Assembly (NCBI GenBank): GCA_035604635.1 | Contig: DATNIC010000246.1 | Coordinates: forward strand, 1 to 19,346 | Reading direction: 5' to 3' | DNA: 19,346 bases | From: DATNIC01 sp035604635 | GTDB lineage: Bacteria; Vulcanimicrobiota; Vulcanimicrobiia; Vulcanimicrobiales; Vulcanimicrobiaceae | Part shown: in pieces, positions 1 to 7,700 of the stretch | Numbering within the stretch: position 1 is the first letter of the stretch | Layout of the letters: the number at the start of each line of letters is the position of its first letter | The notes under the pieces: model-generated | What the model saw: the letters and a program-made list of their open reading frames with translations, nothing else | Told to the model about the DNA's origin: nothing | The model's database searches: none | Position numbers and translations under genes: made by a program

Positions 1-327
1 CCGCCGACCGCGCGCAGCTTCTTCGGCTATACCGCGATGGACCGTATTTTGTGGGGAATCAACGAGGCGAAGTCGACCGACTCAGTCAAGATCTCGAAGG
101 TCTTGGAAGGCGCGCACTTCCAGTCGCCGCTCCTCGACACCACGGCGTTCTTCCGCAAGGAAGACCACCAGCTGATGTGGCCGATGTGGACCGGCACGAT
201 TCGGCCGAACGGGACGCCCGAGGACAAGTACGACATCTTCGACCTCATCGATAAGCAGCCGGCCCTTGCAATCGAGCAGACGGTAACCGAAAAAGCGGCG
301 GTTTGCAAGATGAACTACCCGTCGTAA
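1..327 (+). CDS. ABC transporter substrate-binding protein, LivK/amide type (3' end only)
   Basis: Only the last 108 residues are present; the reading frame is open from the first base and ends at TAA 325-327. The fragment reads as the C-terminal lobe of a type I periplasmic binding protein (Peripla_BP_6, branched-chain amino acid/amide class): a helix near the left edge, then FFRKEDHQLMWPMWTGTI, a stretch of the kind these proteins carry near the end, and a final cysteine-containing tail CKMNYPS. Its placement directly before livH, livM, livG and livF supports the role of the extracytoplasmic ligand receptor of that importer. The N-terminus, signal peptide and most ligand-contacting residues lie outside the window, so the ligand (amino acid, amide, urea or aromatic acid) cannot be judged. 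The frame is clear; the family call rests mainly on the neighbours and the C-terminal pattern. Confidence 0.82.
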   Translation, partial: PPTARSFFGYTAMDRILWGINEAKSTDSVKISKVLEGAHFQSPLLDTTAFFRKEDHQLMWPMWTGTIRPNGTPEDKYDIFDLIDKQPALAIEQTVTEKAAVCKMNYPS

Positions 328-350
328 GCGAACACCCTTCGTAAGAAAAG

Positions 351-380
351 GCAGGAGAGGCCGATTTCGGCCTCTCCTGC
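351..380 (+). terminator. Perfect 13-bp intercistronic hairpin between binding protein and livH
   Basis: GCAGGAGAGGCCG (351-363) pairs perfectly with CGGCCTCTCCTGC (368-380) around a 4-base ATTT loop. No U-run follows on the plus strand, so it is not a classic intrinsic terminator there; on the minus strand the stem is followed by CTTTTCTTAC, which looks more terminator-like. Between a binding-protein gene and its permease genes such stems commonly give partial termination or protect the upstream mRNA 3' end, so that the binding protein is made in excess. That role is inferred. The stem ends 14 bases before the livH start. Confidence 0.75.
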
Positions 381-394
381 GACGTTAGGTACGC

Positions 395-1267
395 ATGTTC
401 GAACACGTTGCACCGGAATTATTCAACGGGCTGATTCTCGGCGGCTTCTACGCCGTGGTCGCGATCGGGCTCTCGCTCATCATGAACCTGACCGGGACGG
501 TCAACATGGCCCACGGCAGCTTCCTGACGTTGGGAGGCTACTTGGCGTTCACGCTGGTCGCGCGCGGGACGTCGTTCTGGGTCGCACTGCTGATCGCGCC
601 GCTCCTGACGGTCATCGTCGGAATCGCCGTCGAGCGATCGATGATGGTCCCGCTCTACCGGCGCGACCCGGTCTACAGTTTGCTCTTGACGTTCGGCCTG
701 TCGCTGATGGCTGAGGAGGCGTTCCGCCTGATTTGGGGATCGCGCGGTCTGCCGTTCTCGCCCCCTCCGGAGCTCGCCGGCGGGATCACGCTGGGCTTCA
801 TGCAGTTCCCGACGTTCCGGCTGTTCATCGTCGTCGTCCTAGCCGTCGCTCTCGGCGGCCTCGCGCTGTTCTTGTTGCGTACACGCTTCGGCCTGCGCTT
901 GCGCGCCGCCGTGCAAGACACCGAGATGATCGCGGCCCTCGGGACGAACACGCAGATCCTTTACATGGTGAACTTCGGCCTGGGAATCTTTCTGGCGGGT
1001 CTTGCGGGTGTGCTCGCTGCCGTGATGTTTCAGCTCAGCCCGACGACGGGCAATCAGCTTCTGATGCCGGCATTCGTCACGGTCATCGTCGGTGGGATGG
1101 GAAGCTTATACGGCGCGCTCGCTGGCGGCATTCTCATCGGCCTTGCGATTAGTTTGGTAACGCTCTACATCCCGGCGGCGAGCGAAGTCGCGATGTACAT
1201 TCTGATGGCGATCGTGTTGCTGGTCCGTCCTCGTGGACTCTTCGGTGAGGAAGGGATCTTCGGATGA
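395..1267 (+). CDS. livH: Branched-chain amino acid/amide ABC transporter permease, LivH family
   Basis: This 290-residue, very hydrophobic protein is one of the two membrane subunits of a Liv-type importer in the inner membrane. Family features seen are the N-terminal LFNGLILGGFYAVVAIGLSL segment, MNLTGTVNMAHGSFLTLGGY (about residues 29-48), the cytoplasmic loop RTRFGLRLRAAVQDTEMIAALG that contacts the ATPases, and the late GGMGSLYGALAGGILIG segment, ending in VRPRGLFGE. Length is normal for LivH. The ATG at 395 has only a weak TAGGT-like ribosome site in front, but it places the family N-terminus correctly. The stop overlaps the livM start as ATGA (1264-1267), which implies translational coupling. 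The family is certain; the substrate is not. Confidence 0.95.
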   Translation: MFEHVAPELFNGLILGGFYAVVAIGLSLIMNLTGTVNMAHGSFLTLGGYLAFTLVARGTSFWVALLIAPLLTVIVGIAVERSMMVPLYRRDPVYSLLLTFGLSLMAEEAFRLIWGSRGLPFSPPPELAGGITLGFMQFPTFRLFIVVVLAVALGGLALFLLRTRFGLRLRAAVQDTEMIAALGTNTQILYMVNFGLGIFLAGLAGVLAAVMFQLSPTTGNQLLMPAFVTVIVGGMGSLYGALAGGILIGLAISLVTLYIPAASEVAMYILMAIVLLVRPRGLFGEEGIFG

Positions 1268-2262
1268 GGGGTAACCTGATTGCATCGGCGATCGTTGTCG
1301 TGCTGCTGATCGTTGCTCCGTATTTGGCACCCCTCATTCATCTCGACATCTCGATCTTGAGCGAAGTGCTCATCATGGCGGTCGCTGCGATGAGCGTCAA
1401 CCTGATGCTGGGCTACACTGGGATGCTCGCCTTCGGAAACGCGGCCTTCTTCGGTTTGGGCGCTTACGGCGTGGGTCTCTCGATCAAGTACTACGACGTG
1501 CATTTCATCGTCGCGATCTTGATCGGCATCGTCGCCGCGGTCATCGGCGCGCTTATCATCGGTCCGTTTTTGTTGCGACGGCGCGGCATCTACTTCGCAT
1601 TGCTGATGGTTGCCTTCGGCCAGGTCTTCTACTTCATCGCCTATCGGTTCACCGACGTTACCGGCGGTGAAGACGGGATGAACTTTCCCCGGCCGTATTT
1701 CGGCGTCGGCGCTTGGCACGTCACGCTTAAGGACCAGTCATTCTATTACTTGATGCTCGTGATTTTCGTCGCCGTCCTCGTCGCCATGTGGTATCTGATC
1801 CGTTCGCCGTTCGGGCGCACGTTGATCGCGATCCGGCAAAATGAGCTGCGCGTTCGTTATCTCGGGCTGAACACCGACCGCTTCATCTTCGTCGCGCTGC
1901 TGATCTCGGCGTCGATGGCCGGCCTCGCCGGAGCGCTCTACTCGCTCTTGATTATGTTCGCGTTCCCGCTGATGCTCGATTGGCACCAATCCGGCGACTT
2001 CATCCTCATGGTCATCTTGGGTGGCGCCGGGACGCTGTGGGGTCCGCTGATCGGCTCGATCGTCTACGTGGTCGGTAAAGATATCATCTCGACGATCACG
2101 CCGGCGTGGCAAATTTTCCTCGGTGGCCTCTTCGTCGCGTGTGTCCTGGCATTTCCGAAGGGACTGCTCGGAACGACACTCGATCTGATCGGCAAGCGCC
2201 GAACTCCCCTCGAAGAGGAACTGTCGGTCGTCGGATCGCTGGAATCGAGCCAAGCGAAATGA
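1264..2262 (+). CDS. livM: Branched-chain amino acid/amide ABC transporter permease, LivM family
   Basis: The product is the 332-residue second membrane subunit. It shows the LivM pattern: a hydrophobic N-terminus, then SVNLMLGYTGMLAFGNAAFFGLGAYG (about residues 44-69), LLRRRGIYFALLMVAFGQ, the TGGEDGMNF element that marks this family, the coupling-loop region SPFGRTLIAIRQNELRVRYLGL, and a late GGAGTLWGPLIGS segment. The C-terminal tail of about 25 residues is hydrophilic. Both ends overlap neighbours by ATGA, with livH at 1264-1267 and livG at 2259-2262, so subunit synthesis is probably coupled. With LivH it would form the translocation pore. The family call is secure; the ligand is unknown. 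Confidence 0.95.
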   Translation: MRGNLIASAIVVVLLIVAPYLAPLIHLDISILSEVLIMAVAAMSVNLMLGYTGMLAFGNAAFFGLGAYGVGLSIKYYDVHFIVAILIGIVAAVIGALIIGPFLLRRRGIYFALLMVAFGQVFYFIAYRFTDVTGGEDGMNFPRPYFGVGAWHVTLKDQSFYYLMLVIFVAVLVAMWYLIRSPFGRTLIAIRQNELRVRYLGLNTDRFIFVALLISASMAGLAGALYSLLIMFAFPLMLDWHQSGDFILMVILGGAGTLWGPLIGSIVYVVGKDIISTITPAWQIFLGGLFVACVLAFPKGLLGTTLDLIGKRRTPLEEELSVVGSLESSQAK

Positions 2263-3041
2263 GCGCGCAGGCCGACGGCGTGCTCCTCGAAGCTCGCAAC
2301 GTCTCGAAGTCGTTCGGCGGCGTTCAAGCGGTCGACGACGTCTCGATCACCGTGACGAAGGGGATCATCCACGCGGTCATTGGCCCGAACGGCGCGGGGA
2401 AGACGACGTTTTTCAACGCGCTCTCGGGCTTCTATTTTCCCGATCGCGGCAGCGTTGCGTTTCGCGGTGAGGACATCACGCGGTTGCCCAATTTCGACCG
2501 TATCAAACGTGGGATGAGCCGCACCTTTCAAACGCCGAGTATTTTCCGGGAGCTTTCGGTCTACGACAATTTGCGTGTCGGCGTCGCGGCGAAAGCCGGG
2601 GTCGCGTTCGACTTTCGGGTGCAGCGCGGCGCACGGGCTAGGGAGATGGAGAAGAAGATCGATGAGCTGCTCGGCTTCGTCAACCTCACGCGTGTCAAAG
2701 ACCGTCCCGTTGCAGAGCTCTCACACGGGAGTCAGCGGCTGTGCGAAATCGGGATGAGCCTCTCGACCGATCCTGAACTCGTGCTGCTCGACGAGCCGAT
2801 GGCCGGCCTAGCCGAAGCCGAGACGGCTCGAGTCATCGGCGTTATTCGGGACCTGCACGACCGGCTCGGACTGACGGTCCTCTTCGTCGAGCACAACATG
2901 CGCGTCGTCCTCTCGCTGGCGCACAAGATCACGGTCTTGGATCGCGCCCGGATATTGGCCGAAGGGACGCCGAGTGAGATTGCCGCGAACGAGGCCGTCA
3001 AAGAAGCCTACCTCGGAAAAGAGATCATCGAAAATGTCTGA
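2259..3041 (+). CDS. livG: Liv-type ABC transporter ATP-binding protein, LivG family
   Basis: The product is a 260-residue cytoplasmic ATPase of the importer. An in-frame open stretch runs further upstream, but it lies inside livM; the ATG at 2259 gives the normal length and the ATGA overlap seen elsewhere in this operon. Motifs are Walker A GPNGAGKT (42-49), Q-loop Gln91 in SRTFQTP, signature LSHGS (154-158), Walker B LVLLDEP (174-180, catalytic Glu179) and the H-loop VEHNM with His212. The insert around residues 110-135 (basic and acidic, with REMEKKIDELL) fits the LivG rather than the LivF subfamily. The signature carries His and Ser where textbook ABC ATPases have Gly and Gln; histidine here is common in Liv and urea ATPases, whereas GSQRLCEI is less usual. 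Confidence 0.95.
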   Translation: MSAQADGVLLEARNVSKSFGGVQAVDDVSITVTKGIIHAVIGPNGAGKTTFFNALSGFYFPDRGSVAFRGEDITRLPNFDRIKRGMSRTFQTPSIFRELSVYDNLRVGVAAKAGVAFDFRVQRGARAREMEKKIDELLGFVNLTRVKDRPVAELSHGSQRLCEIGMSLSTDPELVLLDEPMAGLAEAETARVIGVIRDLHDRLGLTVLFVEHNMRVVLSLAHKITVLDRARILAEGTPSEIAANEAVKEAYLGKEIIENV

Positions 3042-3753
3042 TGATCTGCTGCGGATCACCGGGCTCAACACCTTCTACGGGAAAAGCCACATCCTGAGGG
3101 ACGTCGCACTCTCGGTTGGAAAGGGTGAGCTCGTCGCCCTGTTGGGGCTCAACGGCGCGGGCAAGACGACGACGATGCGCAGCATCCTGGGGCTGACCCG
3201 GCCGCGTTCGGGCTCGATCGTGCTCGAAGGCCGAGACATCACCGGTTGGCCGGCTTATAGGGTCGCGCGTCTCGGCGTCGGTTACGTGCCCGAGGGGCGC
3301 CGCATGTTCAAAAACCTCACCACGCTCGAGAATCTCCAGCTTGCCGAAAACGGACGGACCGGTGATTGGTCGATCGCGCGCGTCCTGCAGCATCTTCCGA
3401 AGCTGGCCGAGCTGCGCGGTCGCAAGTCCGGGCGGCTCTCGGGCGGCGAGCAAGAGATGCTTTCGATCGGCCGCGCGCTGGTCTCGAATCCGACCCTGCT
3501 GCTCGTCGACGAGCCGTCGCAGGGACTCGGCCCGCTCATCGTCGAGGAGGTCTATCACATCCTCGAAGAGATGAAGGCGCGCGGCGTCTCGATCTTGCTG
3601 GTGGAGCAGAACGCGCTGCTCGCGCTCAAGATCGCCGATCGCGCCTACGTCATGGATGACGGCCGCATCGTTTACGAGGGCGACGCCGACCAACTGCGCG
3701 CAGACACCGAGCGGATCCGCACGCTCATGGGCCTCACCGAAATCGCGTCGTAG
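3034..3753 (+). CDS. livF: Liv-type ABC transporter ATP-binding protein, LivF family
   Basis: The product is the 239-residue second ATPase. The open frame extends upstream into livG, but the ATG at 3034 (MSDDLLRITGLNTFYGKSHIL) gives the family N-terminus and overlaps the end of livG by 8 bases. Motifs are Walker A GLNGAGKT (38-45), GYVPEGRRMFKNLTTLENL (84-102, typical of LivF), signature LSGGE (135-139), Walker B LLLVDEP (155-161, Glu160) and LVEQN, where Gln192 replaces the usual H-loop histidine, as is common in LivF. The pair therefore appears asymmetric, with LivG keeping its histidine. The gene ends 3 bases before the stop codon of the opposing hydrolase gene, so there is no room for a terminator of its own. 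Confidence 0.95.
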   Translation: MSDDLLRITGLNTFYGKSHILRDVALSVGKGELVALLGLNGAGKTTTMRSILGLTRPRSGSIVLEGRDITGWPAYRVARLGVGYVPEGRRMFKNLTTLENLQLAENGRTGDWSIARVLQHLPKLAELRGRKSGRLSGGEQEMLSIGRALVSNPTLLLVDEPSQGLGPLIVEEVYHILEEMKARGVSILLVEQNALLALKIADRAYVMDDGRIVYEGDADQLRADTERIRTLMGLTEIAS

Positions 3754-3756
3754 CGT

Positions 3757-4719
3757 TTAGGCTGACTGCGCGGCGGTAATGACCGCTTCGACGGCCTCGG
3801 GCGCGATCGGAAGCGACGGGTCGATGTACGTGCGGATCTGCGCGATATTAGGCCCGACGCGCTTGAGCGTATGCGTCATCCCTTGCACGATGATCAATTG
3901 CGCGGAGGGCAGCGAATCTTTGAGCGCTTGCGCGTCGCCGAGCAGCACTTGCGTATCGTCCGTCCCCTGAACGATCGTCACCGGGCAGCGAAGCTGGGCG
4001 ATCTCGCGCGCCGGATCGTAGGGGAACCACGACATCAGGTAGGGCTGAACGCTCGGCCGCAGCACCGTATACAGAGAGCGCGGGACGTCGGCCGACGTTT
4101 GCCCGTCCTCGAGGCCGGCAACGATCGCGCGCGCTCTTTCGACGACGTCGAGGGGATAGCGCGACGCAACCTGCTCGAGGAGAAGCGTCCCGCCGTCGCG
4201 GCCGGGACCTTCGAGGGAGATGAAGGCCGACGGCGCGACCCGTTCGGCGGCCAGCATCCCGGTCAGCGAACCCTGGCTGTGGCCCGCGATCGTGACGGAC
4301 CGGAAGCGCCGGTCCCGTGCGAGCATGCCCATCCACGCGACCGCGTCCTCGACCTCATCTTCGTAGTGCATGCGCGACTCGTCGAGCGGCGGTACGTTGC
4401 TGGCGCCGACATAGCGCTTATCGTAGCGAAGTGAAGCGACGCCGGAACGCGCGAGCGCGTGGGCGAGCTGCTTGTAGGTGTCGGCGCGAATGCCCAGGGG
4501 ATTGTTTCCGTCGCGGTCGGTGGGCCCCGAGCCGGCGATGATTAGGACGACGGGATATCGAGCGGCGTCGAGCAGCGTGAGTGTCCCCGCCAGGCGCCGG
4601 CCCGCGTTTACAATGCTGACCGCCACTTCAGTCGGGACGCCCTGGCCCAGCGCCGCCATGGGGACCAGCCCCGCGGCGATCAGCCCGAGGGCTTCCCGGC
4701 GGCCGAGACGATACAACAC
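3757..4719 (-). CDS. Exported alpha/beta hydrolase (serine esterase/peptidase-like)
   Basis: The open frame reaches 4947, but the best start is GTG at 4719, with GGAG seven bases upstream. This gives 320 residues and puts a signal peptide at the very N-terminus: YRLGRREALGLIAAGLVPMAALGQ, with paired arginines at 8-9 that look Tat-like. The nucleophile elbow is AGHSQGS with Ser148; VQGTDDTQ supplies the probable acid (Asp254 or Asp255) and GMTHTLK the probable base His283. IAGSGPTDRDGNN (61-73) is the oxyanion-side loop typical of the COG1073-like alpha/beta hydrolases, and LRYDKRYVG follows. The protein probably acts outside the cytoplasmic membrane on esters or small amides; the substrate is unknown. 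It is convergent with livF and divergent from the helicase gene. TTG at 4716 is an alternative start. Confidence 0.88.
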   Translation of the reverse strand: MLYRLGRREALGLIAAGLVPMAALGQGVPTEVAVSIVNAGRRLAGTLTLLDAARYPVVLIIAGSGPTDRDGNNPLGIRADTYKQLAHALARSGVASLRYDKRYVGASNVPPLDESRMHYEDEVEDAVAWMGMLARDRRFRSVTIAGHSQGSLTGMLAAERVAPSAFISLEGPGRDGGTLLLEQVASRYPLDVVERARAIVAGLEDGQTSADVPRSLYTVLRPSVQPYLMSWFPYDPAREIAQLRCPVTIVQGTDDTQVLLGDAQALKDSLPSAQLIIVQGMTHTLKRVGPNIAQIRTYIDPSLPIAPEAVEAVITAAQSA

Positions 4720-4777
4720 AAGAGTTCTCCGGAAGGTAAAGTCGTTCTGCGAGTGCCCGCGGAAGTAATGCTTCCCC
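4720..4777. promoter_or_regulatory. Divergent control region, hydrolase/helicase
   Basis: This 58-base gap separates two outward-facing genes and must hold at least one promoter unless transcripts start inside the genes. It contains the hydrolase ribosome site and a short palindrome, GGAAG-TAATG-CTTCC at 4761-4775, that ends two bases before the helicase GTG and could be an operator. I see no convincing -35/-10 pair on either strand. Confidence 0.4.
4727..4730 (-). promoter_or_regulatory. Shine-Dalgarno site that sets the hydrolase start
   Basis: On the minus strand GGAG lies seven bases before the GTG at 4719. No comparable site precedes the far-upstream start at 4947, which would also run deep into the helicase gene. 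This site and the signal peptide that follows fix the N-terminus. Confidence 0.6.
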
Positions 4778-7700
4778 GTGAAAGAGTTGCATCCGCTCGT
4801 CGCCGGCTGGTTTCGCGAGCGGTACGGCGAGCCGACCGAGCCGCAAGTCCAGGGCTGGCCGTTGATCCGCGCCGGCGGGGACGTGTTGATCTCAGCGCCG
4901 ACCGGCTCCGGGAAAACGCTTGCCGCTTTTACCACCGCGCTCGACACTCTGATCCGCCGGGCTGCCGAAGGGCCGCTCCCGGACGAGACGCTGGTTCTCT
5001 ACGTCTCGCCGCTCAAAGCGCTCACCAACGACGTCCGCAAGAACCTCGAGACGCCGCTGGGCGAGCTGCTCGTGCTGGCGGCGGAGCGTAGGCTCCCGCT
5101 GGCGACGATCCGCACTGCGACGCGCACCGGCGATACGACGCAGGCCGAGCGCGCGCGCATGCTCCGCAAGCCGCCGCACGTCCTCGTCACCACGCCCGAG
5201 TCGCTTTTTATCCTGCTGACGGCGGAACGTTCGCGCGCGCTCTTTCGGCGCGTCGAAACCGTGATCGTCGACGAGATCCACGCGCTTGCTCGCGACAAGC
5301 GCGGCTCGCACCTCGCGTTGAGCCTCGCGCGGCTCGATGAGCTCGTCAGGCGCGAGAGCGGCCGGCGGCCGCAGCGGATCGGCCTCTCCGCGACGGTGCG
5401 CCCCATTGCGGAGGTCGCGCACTTCCTGGGTCCCAGCACGGCGATCGTCGACGTCGGTCACAAGCGTGAGATGTCCCTCGCAGTCGAAGTGCCCAGCGAC
5501 GAGCTCGGTCCGGTCGCCAGCGGCGAAATGTGGGCGGAGATCTACGACCGCGTCGCCGCGCTGATCCTCGCGCACCGCACGACGCTCGTCTTCGTCAGTA
5601 CGCGACGGATGAGCGAGCGCGTCGCTTTCGCGCTGGCCGGGAGGCTCGGCGAGGGCGTCGTTTTTCCGCACCACGGCAGCCTCGCGCGTGAGATTCGCTT
5701 CGACACGGAGAATCGATTGAAGAACGGCGAGCTGCGCGCGGTCGTCGCGACGGCGTCGCTCGAACTCGGCATCGACATCGGTGCGGTCGATCTGGTCGTC
5801 CAACTCGGCTCGCCGCGCTCGATCGCGGTCGCACTGCAGCGCATCGGCCGCTCCGGGCACTGGGTCGGCGCTAAGCCCGAAGGCCGGCTCTTCGCGACGA
5901 CCCGCGACGAGCTGCTCGAATGTGCCGCGATCGTGCGCGCGATCCGGACCGGCGCGATGGATGCGCTCACGATCCCGAGCGCTCCGCTCGACATCCTCGC
6001 GCAGCAACTCGTCGCCGCGTGCGCGACGGACGACTGGGACGTCGAAGAGCTCTACGCCGCGGTCCGTCGCGCCTATCCCTACCGCGACCTAGCCCGTGAA
6101 GACTTCGACGCGGTCGTGACGATGCTCGCCGACGGCGTCGCGACGTCGCGCGGGCGAAGCGGCGCGTACCTTCACTACGATCGGGTCAACGGCCGCCTGC
6201 GCGGGCGCCGCAACGCGCGCATCGCGGCGATCACCTCGGGCGGCGCGATCCCCGAAACGGCGAACTACAACGTCGTCGCGGAGCCCGAGGGCCAGATCGT
6301 CGGGACGGTCGACGAAGATTTCGCGATCGAGAGCATGGCCGGCGACGTCTTTTTGCTCGGGACGACGTCGTGGATGATCCGGCGCGTCGAGTCCGGCGTC
6401 GTTCGCGTGGAGAACGCGCAGGGCGCGCCTCCATCGATCCCGTTCTGGAACGGCGAAGGCCCGGGCCGCACGATCGAGCTCTCGCACGAGGTCGCGGCGG
6501 TGCGTGCGGCGATCGACGAACGCGACGACGCTGCGGCGCTCGCGTGGCTGCACGCGGAATGCGGCCTCGACGATGCCGGTGCCTCGCAAGCGGTCGACTA
6601 CGTTCGTCTCGGGAAGCAGACGCTCGGGACGGTCCCAACGGACACGACGATCGTCGCAGAGCGGTTCTTCGACGAAGGCGGCGGGATGCAATTGATCCTG
6701 CACACGCCGTTCGGCGCGCGCATCAATCGCGGGTGGGGCCTCGCGCTGCGCAAGAAGTTCTGCCGCTCGTTCAACGTCGAGCTGCAAGCGGCGGCGACCG
6801 ACAACGGTCTCGTCCTCTCGCTGACCGAACAGCACGCGTTTCCGCTCGACATCGTGTTCGAGTACGTAAAGTCGGCGAGCGTCGAGCAGACGCTCACGCA
6901 GGCCCTGCTCGCCGCACCGATGTTCGGCGCACGCTGGCGCTGGAACGCGACGCGCGCGCTCGCGGTCTTGCGCATGCAAGGTGGCCGCAAGGTGCCGCCG
7001 CAGATCCAGCGGATGCGGGCGGACGACCTGCTGGCGGCGTGCTTTCCCGACGCGGCCGCGTGCGCCGAGAACCTCACCGGGCCGATCCGCATCCCCGACC
7101 ACGTCCTCGTCCGCGAAACGATCGACAACTGCTTGCACGAGGCGATGGATCTCGGCGGGTTGCTCGGCGTGCTGCGCCAAGTCGAGAGCGGCGCGATCCG
7201 CACGGTCGCGGTCGACACTGCCGAACCCTCGGCGTTCTGCCACGAGATCCTCAACGCGAACCCGTATGCCTATCTCGACGACGCACCGCTCGAAGAGCGA
7301 CGTGCGCGTGCCGTCACGCTGCGCCGCACGACCCGCACCGACGTCGACGGCGCGAGTATCCTCGATCCGGCCGCGATCGCAGAGGTCGCGGAAGAGTCGT
7401 GGCCGCTCGTCCGTAACGCCGACGAACTGCACGATGCGCTGATGACCCTCGTCGTCCTCCCGCCCATCGACGCGTGGCACGCGTGGTTCGACGAGCTCGT
7501 CACGCAGCGGCGTGCAACGACCCTGGACGCCGGCGACGCGCGCTTCTGGACTTGCGCCGAGCGGCTTGGTCTCGCGCGTGTCGCGTTTCCCGATGCCTGC
7601 GCGACCCCTGCGATTTCGGCGCTCGCCGCGACGCAACCGCTCCCACAACGGCGTGAGGATGCGTTCGGCGAGATCCTGCGCGGTTGGCTCGAGTCGACCG

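Noticed and set aside
4720..4947. N-terminal extension of the exported hydrolase to position 4947
   Set aside because: It would overlap the helicase coding region by 170 bases and bury the signal peptide inside the protein. The GTG at 4719 has a proper ribosome site.
4892..6007. A 371-codon minus-strand open frame inside lhr
   Set aside because: It is very rich in Arg, Asp and Glu with no recognisable domain, lies opposite the conserved helicase motifs and has no sensible start region.
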